From positions 4,203,809 through 4,267,808 of the forward strand of contig OY282455.1 in the NCBI GenBank assembly GCA_958296195.1: a stretch of 64,000 nt of DNA, read 5' to 3'. This document shows, one piece after another, positions 36,573-45,422 of this stretch (its first letter is position 1; each line of letters opens with the position of its first letter). The position numbers and the translations under genes were made by a program. The DNA comes from an uncultured Pseudomonadales bacterium (GTDB taxonomy: Bacteria > Pseudomonadota > Gammaproteobacteria > Pseudomonadales > Azotimanducaceae). The notes beneath the pieces were generated by a model. That model was not told the DNA's origin. It did not search any database and saw only the letters and a list, made by a program, of their open reading frames with translations.

Positions 36573-37103
36573 TCAACCACCAAAATAGGTGTTGCTTGCA
36601 AAATACCCAATGCTAATGCAACTAGCCCACAACAGGGGAGCGTACAGGAACTTTCGGTAGAGGCTGAGATTGCATCTGAATACATGTGCCGGAATTGCGA
36701 TAAAAAGCAGCACGGTTATAGAAATGAGACGCATTGTTGAGTCATAGTCCTTTGGGAAAATAGTCCAGGCTAGGGCTATGAAGAGTACAGTGACAGCCAT
36801 CCAAAAGGAGACTAGATTTAAATGCAAAGGCACCATATTACTATTTGAAAATATGTATGTTCCTACCAACCAACATAGAACTACCAACATAGCCACTCCA
36901 GCAACATATTTGACATCAATACGAAAATCGAGCAATTGCCAGAAAAAACTAAATTCAAGAATGACGATCGTCACGGCGATAGTAGATGCAGCAAGGGACT
37001 CCTCCACATCCAACTGACGTTCATCATCTATTACCAAGCTTAGTGTTGAAACGTACGCCTGCAGCAACCTGCTGACGTATTCTCTAACTTTGGCTATCAT
37101 CAT
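36573..37103 (-). CDS. Multi-pass membrane protein of unknown function (176 aa), third gene of an AT-rich cassette
   Basis: A short cytoplasmic helix (residues 1-35, with the acidic run DDERQLDVEES) precedes four or five hydrophobic segments, including AASTIAVTIVILEFSFFW, VAGVAMLVVLCWLVGTYIF, FWMAVTVLFIALAWTIF and LISITVLLFIAIPAHVF. I recognise no family. The start forms an ATGA overlap with the end of the 297-residue gene, so the products are probably made together. The DNA is visibly richer in A/T than flanking genes, which suggests transfer. Confidence 0.75.
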   Translation of the reverse strand: MMIAKVREYVSRLLQAYVSTLSLVIDDERQLDVEESLAASTIAVTIVILEFSFFWQLLDFRIDVKYVAGVAMLVVLCWLVGTYIFSNSNMVPLHLNLVSFWMAVTVLFIALAWTIFPKDYDSTMRLISITVLLFIAIPAHVFRCNLSLYRKFLYAPLLWASCISIGYFASNTYFGG

Positions 37104-37993
37104 TGGATAGGCTCCCTAGCTGCAGATGGCGGCACCACATTCATTTGGTAGTGGAATGATCGAGGAACAACGACGTCAATTGCTTCTCCACTATAGGATA
37201 AAGTCATGCGCAACATGCTACCACCCTCAATATTGCTTGTGAACCCAATCCAAGAGGTTAGAGGCCGGTCTGATCTAACGCGAATCAGGCGCTCCGCCGC
37301 CAATACAGGCCTGGGCTTGACCAATAACGCCTTTTTGACATAGATATATGTGTCTTCTTGCCATAAAAACTTTTCGTGCCAACTTGCTAGGATTTGTTTT
37401 ACACCATTATCAATGGTTCCACTGCCTAGGTGGTAATCTCGAAAGGATTCTTGAGGGTTTTTTGAGGTGCTTCCAGAAGTCAGAAATTCATGAATCGTTC
37501 TAAAGGCATGAGGAACATACTCAGCATTTTTGAAGTAACCATTTCTGAAGACAGAAAGTTGCTGATCTTCAGTATATGACGTACTGACGTATACCAACTG
37601 GCTGCTATCGGACGCAGGTACTGCCCAGCGAAAATTCATGCTAGAAGGGGAATCCTTGACGGTTATAAGGTGAGGGGCTTTAGCCGAATTTTGTTTGCAG
37701 ATCAGAACTCGGTCTGACGGCAGACATACAGCCATCTGATACTCATATTTTCTCTCTCTCTGTAGATTATCGCAGCTAATGTTTTTGGACTCGCAGAGAG
37801 AGTTAGAGACGGCCAGTTGAGGGGCCAAAACTACAACTGGCATATAGAGGAAAAGCCAAAACGGGCTTTGTTTTGGTAATCCATATGCCTTTGGCTGGCG
37901 GAGTATAGGTATACACCTATCCGCAGGCCCTGCCATTATCTCTTGCAAAGCCATTCCTATGGCCTGAATCCTTATAGCTGTTGGATTTGCCAT
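37100..37993 (-). CDS. Signal-anchored protein of unknown function (297 aa), second gene of the cassette
   Basis: A hydrophobic segment at about residues 44-62 (FWLFLYMPVVVLAPQLAVS) could be a signal anchor, placing the following 230 residues outside the inner membrane. That part has two Cys close together (SLCESKNISC) and a C-terminal beta-rich stretch. ATG 37993 is the first start; ATG 37954 is an alternative. The start overlaps the 92-residue gene by 22 bases and the end overlaps the 176-residue membrane gene by four. I do not recognise the family. Confidence 0.7.
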   Translation of the reverse strand: MANPTAIRIQAIGMALQEIMAGPADRCIPILRQPKAYGLPKQSPFWLFLYMPVVVLAPQLAVSNSLCESKNISCDNLQRERKYEYQMAVCLPSDRVLICKQNSAKAPHLITVKDSPSSMNFRWAVPASDSSQLVYVSTSYTEDQQLSVFRNGYFKNAEYVPHAFRTIHEFLTSGSTSKNPQESFRDYHLGSGTIDNGVKQILASWHEKFLWQEDTYIYVKKALLVKPRPVLAAERLIRVRSDRPLTSWIGFTSNIEGGSMLRMTLSYSGEAIDVVVPRSFHYQMNVVPPSAAREPIQ

Positions 37994-38250
37994 GAAAATA
38001 CCTCATTAAAGACAAATCGCTTTCCTTTGATGGCGGCACTGGTGTAGAGCCGCTGCGACCGGTCTTGGAACCATATGGACTTCGACGATGTCCGGGCTCG
38101 GGACTTTTCACGCTCTCTTTGCTGCTGTCGCCCCTGCTTGATGTGGTCAAGATGCTTCATCAAGGGAGCAAGCTGCTGGGCGACCAGCCCGTTGGCTTGC
38201 TGATAGTCGATGGATTGCTTATCCGTTGGATCTTCTTCGGTGCGCGGCAT
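37972..38250 (-). CDS. Small charged helical protein (92 aa), first gene of the cassette
   Basis: The protein has a Gln-rich helix (DYQQANGLVAQQLAPLMKHL) followed by a strongly charged stretch (KQGRQQQREREKSRAR). No family is recognised. It is supported mainly by position: same strand, overlapping the next gene, with coding-like composition. It is the least certain of the three. Confidence 0.5.
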   Translation of the reverse strand: MPRTEEDPTDKQSIDYQQANGLVAQQLAPLMKHLDHIKQGRQQQREREKSRARTSSKSIWFQDRSQRLYTSAAIKGKRFVFNEVFSWQIQQL

Positions 38251-38802
38251 GGCTTTGCATCAAGGGTTTTTTCCGTCACGGCCGACTTCTGTGGTCTCAG
38301 CTCTGTTATTACCATTAGTCTCCATTGGTGTCAACACCCCGGTCAGCCTGAGGGACTTGCGCTATGGGTTTTTTTTGGGGTTGCCCACCGAGCGCGGCGG
38401 CGTAGCGCCGTTCCTAGCCTCTTTTCGGTCGTTGCTTGGCAGGCCGGGCGCTGGTTTGGCGAGTTTTCCCGTGCCGGAGGCAAGCACCTCCCCGAATGCA
38501 CATGACCCGTGCGCGTCCAAACTTGTGAGTGCAGTCTCCGGGCTTGTGCGGGCTGGCCAAGCACGGTCCCAACGGCGAACCGATGGCGGATGGCGAACTG
38601 GCCGCGGCCGCGTAGCGCCAACCGCCGGCCTTCAGGATGCAATCCGGCTCTACGGGAAACGCCAAAGCCTTGCCCGCGCCCACCGCAGCCAAACCGGCCA
38701 CTTCTATTTATTGCTAACATCTCCAGATCACTTTGTGTGCGCTTGCCAGCAATATCTGCTAGCATCATCCTTGGATCCTGTCATCGCCTAGGGAGACAAG
38801 CC
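38251..38802. other. Intergenic, no gene supported
   Basis: About 550 bases between the minus-strand cassette and the plus-strand toxin-antitoxin pair. Both should have promoters here, but I cannot place boxes with confidence. Long open frames on both strands (for example minus 38414-38701) look like high-GC shadows. Homopolymer T runs occur near 38260 and 38370. Confidence 0.4.
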
Positions 38803-39060
38803 GTGGGTTCCACCATTACCGTTCGTGACTTGCCGCCTGACGACAAGTCTTGGCTGCAGCGTGAGGCGCGCCAGCTTGGTGTCTCGATGGAGGCGCTGGT
38901 TCGCCGGATCATCCGGGACAAGAGGGAGCAAGCACAGCGCCGCATGGCGCCATCGGACGTAGCGAGACGGCACTTTGGGCCGAGCCACGGCATTGAACTC
39001 TGCTTGCACCGCGGTTATGGCTACCGACAGGTGGAGTTCCCGGCCGGAGAGGATGAGTGA
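38803..39060 (+). CDS. FitA/VapB-type antitoxin
   Basis: This 85-residue protein starts at GTG 38803, after a GGGAGA ribosome site. The N-terminal ribbon-helix-helix fold is seen in STITVRDLPPDDKSWLQREA and LGVSMEALVRRIIRDK, the FitA pattern for DNA binding. The C-terminal tail would wrap the toxin. It overlaps the PIN gene by four bases (GTGA), the usual antitoxin-toxin order. The operon is expected to be autorepressed through its promoter. Confidence 0.88.
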   Translation: MGSTITVRDLPPDDKSWLQREARQLGVSMEALVRRIIRDKREQAQRRMAPSDVARRHFGPSHGIELCLHRGYGYRQVEFPAGEDE

Positions 39061-39509
39061 GCCCGTCCGTTGCGTACCTTTTGGACACCAACGTTGTTTC
39101 GGAGATGATGCGTCCCGCTCCGCTGGCACGGGTTGTGGAGTATGTGGACTCGGCGGCCGGCGCTGGACTCGGCATTGCCTCCGTAACCGCGTGGGAGATA
39201 TTGAACGGCATCGGGAAACTGCCCGCCAGCCAACGCCGGGACGACCTCCGCAAGCGTTTTCTCCACTTTCTGGAGGACTTGACCGAAGGCCGAATGTTCG
39301 ATTGGACGCTTGAAGACGCGCAAGTTTGCGCGAGGATCATGGAGATCAAGCGACACCGAGGCGAACCCCTAGACGGGCACCTGCCCGACGCGATGATCGC
39401 TGCCGCGGCGCTCAATCGCCGCCTCACGGTAGTGACCAGAAACGAGCGGGAGTTCAGAAACACCGGTGTTTCCCTCGTCAATCCATGGACGGAGTCGCTC
39501 TCGATGTGA
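39057..39509 (+). CDS. FitB/VapC-type PIN-domain RNase toxin
   Basis: The protein is 150 residues. The PIN motif YLLDTNVVSEMMRP gives the first Asp and Glu; ASVTAWEILNGIGKLP gives the conserved Glu; GHLPDAMIAAAALNRRLTVVTRN supplies the last Asp residues. The acidic set is complete, so the enzyme should be active unless held by the antitoxin just upstream. By family knowledge, such toxins cut tRNA or rRNA. The GTG start sits inside the antitoxin stop. Confidence 0.9.
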   Translation: MSPSVAYLLDTNVVSEMMRPAPLARVVEYVDSAAGAGLGIASVTAWEILNGIGKLPASQRRDDLRKRFLHFLEDLTEGRMFDWTLEDAQVCARIMEIKRHRGEPLDGHLPDAMIAAAALNRRLTVVTRNEREFRNTGVSLVNPWTESLSM

Positions 39510-39763
39510 GACGCAGCCTGGGGTTGCCGCTGTCGGATACGCGGTGGCGCCAACGATGTCGTTGCTGCAAATGCGGCTCTGCACCGGCGTAGTCGGGTAC
39601 GACAGACAGATCGGACTCGCGATAGGCGATGAGCACATCAACGTCCGCCCAGCAGCATCGTTGGGGCTTCACCTTTTTACGTCACCCACTCCGTTGCGCA
39701 CCTCATCGTGTCTTTGCGCTCGATGCCTAGGATCTCCGCAGTTCTGCCGAGAGTGAAGCAAGC
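39510..39763. other. Intergenic, no gene supported
   Basis: The 254 bases between the toxin stop and the Uma2 upstream block hold no supported gene. A minus-strand stretch encoding ADVDVLIAYRES faintly recalls a nucleotidyltransferase acidic site but is too isolated to call. Confidence 0.4.
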
Positions 39764-39942
39764 AACATGCGCTGCGGCTGCAATTGCAGAGATTTCCTAC
39801 AGACATGGCCCTTGACGAAGCTGCAACCTGCGGCCCATCGTCCGAACGCACGGAAGCGGGGAGACACCCTCCCCTTCAAATATGCTACCTTTCCCCACAG
39901 CAGGAGAAGCGGCGCCCGCGCCCAGAACCGGAGGAACCAGCC
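39764..39942 (+). repeat. Conserved upstream block of Uma2 copy 2
   Basis: This block is nearly the same as 30443-30621, with the palindrome CTGCAATTGCAG at 39778-39789, the CAAATATGCTACC stretch and the GGAGGAACC ribosome site. Together with the coding region it forms a direct repeat of roughly 890 bases, 9.3 kb from the first copy. Confidence 0.7.
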
Positions 39943-40803
39943 ATGAGGCCACTGCCCGCACAGCCAACCGAAGCGGCGCTCCCGGCCCGGTCGGCCACAG
40001 CGCCCTTGTCGCCCGCCACCTCCCCGCCCCGGCCGGTTGCAGTGCCTTTGGCCCCCGTCGGCCGGCACCCTCCACCGATCAGCCAAGTGGAGGATCCGCT
40101 CTACCCCAGTTCGGACGGCCAGCCCATGGCTGAGAACACTTGGCAGTTCGAGGTGATGGTGGACAGCGCGGCGGCCCTGCGCAGCCGCTACCGGCGTAAC
40201 CCGGATGTGTTCGTGGGCGGCGACCTGCTGATGTACTACGAGCAGGGGGATCCCACGCGGCGGGTCGCGCCGGACGTCTTCGTCATCTTCGGGGTGCCGG
40301 ACCATCACCGGATGAGCTACAAGCTGTGGGAGGAGGGCAAGGCACCGGATTTCGCTCTGGAGGTGGCCTCGGAGTCCACTTGGCGGGAGGACCTGGGGCG
40401 CAAGCGGGACCTGTACGCCAAGTTGGGGGTTGGGGAGTACTGGCTGTTCGATCCGCAAGGGGAGTTCTTTGACCCGCCGCTGCGGGGGCTTGTCCTGCAA
40501 AACGGGGAGTACGGCGAATTGCCGGGGCGGATGGAGAACGGCGTTCGGGTGCTGCGCAGCCGGGTTTTGGGGTTGGACCTGCGGGCGGAGGGCGGCGCCC
40601 TGCGCTTCCGGGACCCCGTGACAGGAGAGGACCTGCGCACCCTTGAGGAAGCCGACGCCCGCGGGGATCAAGAAGCAACCGCCCGCCAACGAGCGGAAAC
40701 CGCCAATCGGACAGCACAGGCCCGCAACGCGGAGTTGGAGGCTCGGGTTCGCGCCTTGGAGGCCCAATTGGCTGCTGCTTCTCCCCCAAGTCGGCGGAAT
40801 TGA
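39943..40803 (+). CDS. Uma2-family (DUF820) putative PD-(D/E)xK nuclease, copy 2
   Basis: The protein is 286 residues from ATG 39943. The Pro/Ala-rich linker, nuclease-like fold (RRVAPDVFVIFG, FALEVASEST, RKRDLYAKLGVGEYWLFDP) and tail are those of copy 1. The difference is an extra segment of about 28 residues in the C-terminal coiled region (DQEATARQRAETANRTAQAR), so that tail length varies between copies. No partner gene is adjacent. Function is unknown beyond the fold. Confidence 0.85.
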   Translation: MRPLPAQPTEAALPARSATAPLSPATSPPRPVAVPLAPVGRHPPPISQVEDPLYPSSDGQPMAENTWQFEVMVDSAAALRSRYRRNPDVFVGGDLLMYYEQGDPTRRVAPDVFVIFGVPDHHRMSYKLWEEGKAPDFALEVASESTWREDLGRKRDLYAKLGVGEYWLFDPQGEFFDPPLRGLVLQNGEYGELPGRMENGVRVLRSRVLGLDLRAEGGALRFRDPVTGEDLRTLEEADARGDQEATARQRAETANRTAQARNAELEARVRALEAQLAAASPPSRRN

Positions 40804-40950
40804 ACCAGCTTGGGAGGTGGCGACCTTCCCTCAATGTGCGCAATTTTCGATTGCCGTTGGTGGCTGGGCAGCGGCGTCATGGCGCTGTTTTACGATGGCG
40901 GCGCGGCCAAACGCGGCCAATGTGCGCCAATGGCGGAAACGTCAGGCGGA

Positions 40951-41400
40951 TCACCGCCGGCCAGGCGAGCCGCACCGTGGCGCGATGCATGGCGTACAGG
41001 TCGATGAGGAAATCCGGCAGCAGAAACGAAAGGTCAACAAAGCACGTCCCATGCCGTAGCCAAGGCGAGGGCGCAGATTGGTGGCGTCCAGAGGCTTTGG
41101 CAGGTAGAGGAAGACGCCGCTGCGATAGAGCTCGTTGGCCAAGGCGACGTTGTTTTCCGAGCCGGTGACCAGAATCATGCTTTCCGGCCGGCACACCTGC
41201 ATCAGCGCCGGCACATAAACAATGAGATTGTGCTCGCCATCCAGATCAACCAGCAGGATTTCCGGGGGGCGATCCGTTCGGAACGTCCAAGCGGCATTGC
41301 GTACGGTGCCGCGCTGCACCTTCGCGTCCCGGTCCATTTCCTGAACCACCCGCCGGCTGGCGGCGTCATTCAAAAAGGCGGCAAGTGCTGTTTCTGCCAT
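40951..41400 (-). pseudogene. Truncated TadZ/CpaE pilus-assembly protein (pseudo-receiver domain only)
   Basis: Of its 149 residues, the first 120 resemble the receiver-like domain at the N terminus of CpaE/TadZ: ALAAFLNDAASRRVVQEMD, PEILLVDLDGEHNLI and ELYRSGVFLYLPKPLDATN. The MinD-like ATPase that should follow is absent. After ALLTF the sequence turns into Cys/Arg/Pro-rich nonsense, consistent with a deletion or frameshift. CpaE localises the Tad pilus. Here only the end of the locus remains. Confidence 0.6.
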
Positions 41401-41453
41401 GGACGCTGCGCTATTGAATTCAAGTTAGCCTCTACGCAAGGCGGCTGGCTGAC

Positions 41454-41656
41454 TCAATCATCGCCGCCATCGCCGCGCCAATCACGCACGGCTTGCACGG
41501 CCTGCTCGGCGTGGGGGGAACCAGTGGACACTTTGGCGGACTCCTGCATGACCTCCTGCACAAACTGCACCTGTGCACCGTCCTCCAATCTTGCGGACTG
41601 ACAGGCTGCAAGCGGCAGGATTATGCAATCAAAGCCAAGGCCAAACACCGCCTCAT
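41454..41656 (-). pseudogene. Frameshifted small lipoprotein upstream of the cpaE remnant
   Basis: ATG 41656, seven bases after GGGAGA, opens MRRCLALALIA and then a stop. The frame one base away continues with ILPLAACQSARLEDG, a lipobox (LAAC), to a stop at 41454. Together the two frames make a normal lipoprotein signal, so one base has been gained or lost near 41620. A small lipoprotein just before cpaE suggests a Tad-locus CpaD-like gene. The mature part is only about 45 residues, much shorter than CpaD, so the identity is uncertain. Confidence 0.45.
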
Positions 41657-41746
41657 AAGGTTCTCCCCATTGCCATTGGTTGGGGCGGATTCCATCACCG
41701 GCACCAGCGGACGGTAAAACGACCAACCGTCAGCCCGATGTTGCGT

Positions 41747-42286
41747 CTAAGCGTCGGCAAAGCCGTACTCCCGCGCAGCGTCCGCAATCCAACGGCGGAC
41801 GTAGTCGGCGTAGCTGCTGCGCACCATGAGATCGAAAGTCCCGTCGGCATTGGCGGCGACGAGCGCGGTGGCCTTGGCGAAAACGGTTTGCGCACAGCGG
41901 CCCGGCGCAAAGACGCGGGAGTGGAAGTCGTAGGGGCTGGACTTGCGCAGCACCTTGCCCGCATCCGGCCCGGCCAGGTTGAACAGGGCGTAGGCGCCGC
42001 TGACATCGACCACTGAGTAGCGCTCGCCAACGGCCTTGCGCAACGCGGCTTCCACGTCCGCCGTCATGCTCGGCAGGAGCGCCAGCCATTCGTCGGGGCC
42101 GAGCCAATACAGCGCCCGGCCCCTCGCGTAGTTGAACGTGCAAGGCGCCGTTGGCGGGTTCAGGCCGAGCGCTGCGACGACGCCCCACCGGAAGCCCGGA
42201 TTCGCATGGTCGCCGCGCAGGTTGAGAACGCTTGCGCCCACAATGGGGCGCAGCGCCACGCCGCACCCTGCTTGTGGTTCAGACAT
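41747..42286 (-). CDS. soxG: Sarcosine oxidase gamma subunit
   Basis: The protein is 179 residues. It is the small structural subunit of heterotetrameric sarcosine oxidase. The family pattern is visible in LNPPTAPCTFNYARGRALYWLGPDEWLALLP, VVDVSGAYALFNLAGPDAGKVL and DGTFDLMVRSSYADYVRRWIADAA, a fold related to the GcvT C-terminal domain. The start overlaps the soxA stop by eight bases, so it is the last gene of the operon. Confidence 0.9.
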   Translation of the reverse strand: MSEPQAGCGVALRPIVGASVLNLRGDHANPGFRWGVVAALGLNPPTAPCTFNYARGRALYWLGPDEWLALLPSMTADVEAALRKAVGERYSVVDVSGAYALFNLAGPDAGKVLRKSSPYDFHSRVFAPGRCAQTVFAKATALVAANADGTFDLMVRSSYADYVRRWIADAAREYGFADA

Positions 42287-45200
42287 GCTGGCGCTCCCCC
42301 TTGGGGTCGTAGAACACCGGGCTGACCACCTGCGCCGCCAAGGTGCGGCCGTCCGCCAGCGGACAGTGAACGATTTCGCCCATGCGCCTGCGCCCGTTCC
42401 TGAGCATGGCCAAGGCGATGGAGCGGTTCAGCGCGGCGCTGAAGTAGCTCGAGGTGACATGGCCCTGCATGTCTACCGGCGGCCGGCCGGGTTCATTGAC
42501 GATCTGGGCGCCTTCGGGAAGCACTGCCTCCGCCGCCAAGGTTTTGAGGCCGACGAGCTGCGGTCGGTCGGGACGCTGGTGATCGGCTAGGCTGAGGGAA
42601 CGGTCGCCGATGAAGCCGAAGGCGGGCGCCTCGGAGGCGTCCTGCGGCTTGGGCGACGGCCGCACCGCCCAGCCTAGGCCCATGTCATCAGGAGTTTGGG
42701 TGCCGTCGGTGTCCTGGCCGACGATGATGAAGCCCTTTTCCGCCCGCAGCACATGCATGGCTTCGGTGCCGTAGGGCCTGATCTCGAATGCCTCCCCGGC
42801 CTCCAGCAAGGCGTCCCATAGAAACTGGCCGTGCTGGGCGGGAACGTTTACCTCAAAGCAAAGTTCGCCGCTGAAGCTAATGCGGAACACCCGCGCCGGC
42901 CGGCCGGCCACCTGGCCCTGCCGTGCGGACATGAAGGGAAAGGCTTGGGCGGACAGATCGATGTCCGCACAGACTTGGCGCAGCACCTCCCGGGCCTGGG
43001 GTCCCGCCACGGCCGCCGTGGCCCAGTGGTCCGTCACCGAGGTCAGGTAAACCTTAAGTTCCGGCCACTCGGTCTGCCGCCAACGCTCCAGCCAAGCGAA
43101 CACCGCCTCCGCGTTGCCGGTGGTGGTGTGCAGCAAATAGCGGCTTTCGCCGAGGCGGACGGTGACGCCGTCGTCGAAGATGGTGCCGTCCTCCTTGAGC
43201 ATGAGGCCGTAGCGGCAGCGGCCCACGCCGAGCTGCAGGAAGCGCCCCGCATAAACCCGGTTCAGGAACAGCGCCGCATCCGGCCCCTGAATGTCGATCT
43301 TGCCGAGAGTGGAGGCGTCCATAAGTCCGACACCGCGGCGCACGGCCAGGCATTCCCGGTCCACGGCGTCCTGCATGGCCTCGCCCGGCTGCGGATAGTG
43401 CCGAGGGCGCTTCCAACGGCCCACGTCCTCCCAAACCGCCTCCCGCGCTTCATGCCAGCTGTGCATGGGGGTGTGCCGTTCGGGGTCGAACAGCCCGCCA
43501 ACGTCCCGGCCGGCGATGGCGCCGAAGCTGACCGGCGTGTAGGCCGGCCGGAACATGGTGACGCCGGTGTCGGCGATGCTGCGGCCCAAGGCGGCGGCTA
43601 GGATGGCCACGCCGTTGACGTTGCTGAGCTTGCCTTGGTCCGTGCCGAAGCCAAGCGCCGTGTAGCGCTTGACATGCTCCACGGACTGGTAGCCCTCCCG
43701 AGCGGCCAGCTCGAGGTCCGCGGCGGTGACGTCGAGCTGCATATCGACGAATTGCGGCGGCGCTTGGCTGACGGGCTTGGTGTGGGGAACCAGAAACAGC
43801 GCTTGCTGCGGCGCCTCGGCGGGTGCATCGCAATCCGGCAAGGCGAGGCTGACTTGCCCATCGCCAAAACCGGCCAGCCGCGCCGCCGCCGCTCCGGCCT
43901 GGGCGCCTTGGAGCAAGCATTCGCGCAGCCCGAACGCGCCTGCCGCGGCACCGGCGGAGCGCGTCTGCTGACGAGGCTCACCGGGCAGGAACGCCGCTGC
44001 CGCGTCGCTCCACACCGGCTTGCCGCCGGCTTGGACACTTAGGTGAATGGTTGGGCTCCAGCCGCCGGAACTGGCGATCAGGTCGCAGTCCAAACGGCGC
44101 GGCGGGCCGGCCAATTCGACGCCGGCGACCGGCCAATGCGCGGCGCCGTTTGGCTCTTGCGCCTCCTTGGCCGATTTTTTATCCGACGGGCCGCCGGCGG
44201 CGATGCGGAGCGGCGCGACGAGGGCACCGCGCACCCGCTTGCCGCCCACGGCTGCAATGACGCCGTGGCCGGCGATCACCTCGATGCCGGCCGCCCGCGC
44301 TTGCTGCGCCAGTGCGCCGTCAGGCTGTGGCCGGGAGTCCACCACCGCGGTCACTTCGCGCCCAATCCGCCGCCAGTCCAACGCGGTGCGGTAGCCGTTG
44401 TCGTTGGTGGTGCAGAGCAGCAACCGCTCCCCAGGCGCCACGGCGTAGCGGTTGACGTAGGCGGACAGGGCGGAGGCCAACATGACGCCCGGAACATCGT
44501 TGTTGGCGAATACGAGGGGCCGCTCCAAGGCGCCGGTGGCCAGCACGGTCTGCTTGGCGCGGACCCGGTGCAGGCGTTGCCGCGGCGCCGCTGGGACAGT
44601 CGAAGCGGCACCTTGCGCCAGCGGTTGGGCGACTAAGCCCAAATGGTCGGTGCGGCGCTCCAGAATGGTCACGAAGTTGTGGTCGTGATAGCCGAACGCC
44701 GTGCTGCGCAGCAGCAATTGCACTGCGGGGAAAGTCCGCAATTCCGCCACAGTCTCGGCAACCCATTGCGCAGCGGCGGCGCCGTTCATTTCTACTGTGG
44801 AGGCCAACAGGCTGCCGCCGAATTCAGGCTGCTCATCGGCAAGAATCACCCGTGCGCCAGCGCCGGCGGCCTGCAGGGCCGCCACTAGACCGGTCGGGCC
44901 GCCGCCCACCACCAGCACGTCGCAGTGCTGGTTGAACTTGTCGTAGAGGTCCGGGTCCGGGCCGGCCGGCGGCGCACCCAAGCCGGCGGCGCGGCGCAGC
45001 AGGCGCTCCCAGAACATCCACAAGCGTTTGGGACGCATGAAGGTCTTGTAGTAAAACCCGGCCGGCATCAGCCCGGCGCAGGCCCCGGCCAAGGTTTTCA
45101 GGCTTCGCTTGGCACCACTGTGCGCCGCCAAGCCCTCGTAAAGCTCCACCTGAGTGGCGCGCAGATTCGGGACGCTTGCGGCGCCCTCCCCCAAGGTGAC

Positions 45201-45422
45201 GATGGCGTTCGGCTCCTCCGCGCCTTGGCCGATGAGGCCCCGGGGGCGGCCGTGCTTGAAACTGCGCCCGACTAGATCCACGCCATTGGCCAGCAGCGCG
45301 GAGGCCAAGGTGTCCCCGGCAAAGCCCTGCATGGCCCGGCCGTCGAAGCTGAAGTTCAACGGCTTCGACCGGTCAATGCGTCCACCGGCGGCTAGGCGGC
45401 GCGGCTGGCCGTTGGCCGGCAT
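42279..45422 (-). CDS. soxA: Sarcosine oxidase alpha subunit
   Basis: The protein is 1047 residues. Domain order: an N-terminal ferredoxin-like region (FSFDGRAMQGFAGDTLASALL), an NAD-binding Rossmann domain (DVLVVGGGPTGLVAALQAAGAG, near residue 167), and a C-terminal GcvT-like tetrahydrofolate domain from about 640 (DVGRWKRPRHYPQPGE, GPDAALFLNRVYAGR, GQDTDGTQTPDDMGLGW). The enzyme oxidises sarcosine to glycine, passing the methyl to tetrahydrofolate and making hydrogen peroxide. It shares one base with the soxD stop (TGATG). The family is usually about 965-1005 residues; this one is slightly long. Confidence 0.95.
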   Translation of the reverse strand: MPANGQPRRLAAGGRIDRSKPLNFSFDGRAMQGFAGDTLASALLANGVDLVGRSFKHGRPRGLIGQGAEEPNAIVTLGEGAASVPNLRATQVELYEGLAAHSGAKRSLKTLAGACAGLMPAGFYYKTFMRPKRLWMFWERLLRRAAGLGAPPAGPDPDLYDKFNQHCDVLVVGGGPTGLVAALQAAGAGARVILADEQPEFGGSLLASTVEMNGAAAAQWVAETVAELRTFPAVQLLLRSTAFGYHDHNFVTILERRTDHLGLVAQPLAQGAASTVPAAPRQRLHRVRAKQTVLATGALERPLVFANNDVPGVMLASALSAYVNRYAVAPGERLLLCTTNDNGYRTALDWRRIGREVTAVVDSRPQPDGALAQQARAAGIEVIAGHGVIAAVGGKRVRGALVAPLRIAAGGPSDKKSAKEAQEPNGAAHWPVAGVELAGPPRRLDCDLIASSGGWSPTIHLSVQAGGKPVWSDAAAAFLPGEPRQQTRSAGAAAGAFGLRECLLQGAQAGAAAARLAGFGDGQVSLALPDCDAPAEAPQQALFLVPHTKPVSQAPPQFVDMQLDVTAADLELAAREGYQSVEHVKRYTALGFGTDQGKLSNVNGVAILAAALGRSIADTGVTMFRPAYTPVSFGAIAGRDVGGLFDPERHTPMHSWHEAREAVWEDVGRWKRPRHYPQPGEAMQDAVDRECLAVRRGVGLMDASTLGKIDIQGPDAALFLNRVYAGRFLQLGVGRCRYGLMLKEDGTIFDDGVTVRLGESRYLLHTTTGNAEAVFAWLERWRQTEWPELKVYLTSVTDHWATAAVAGPQAREVLRQVCADIDLSAQAFPFMSARQGQVAGRPARVFRISFSGELCFEVNVPAQHGQFLWDALLEAGEAFEIRPYGTEAMHVLRAEKGFIIVGQDTDGTQTPDDMGLGWAVRPSPKPQDASEAPAFGFIGDRSLSLADHQRPDRPQLVGLKTLAAEAVLPEGAQIVNEPGRPPVDMQGHVTSSYFSAALNRSIALAMLRNGRRRMGEIVHCPLADGRTLAAQVVSPVFYDPKGERQHV

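Noticed and set aside
38414-38701. Minus-strand open frame of 95 codons
   Set aside because: Composition is that of a shadow frame; no start signal and no neighbour on that strand to pair with.
39478-39672. Minus-strand stretch with ADVDVLIAYRES, like a nucleotidyltransferase acidic site
   Set aside because: Only this short match; no Gly-Ser motif before it in the same frame and no downstream fold.
41747-42266. Second frame across soxG
   Set aside because: Arg/Ala-rich shadow; soxG in the accepted frame has clear family motifs.
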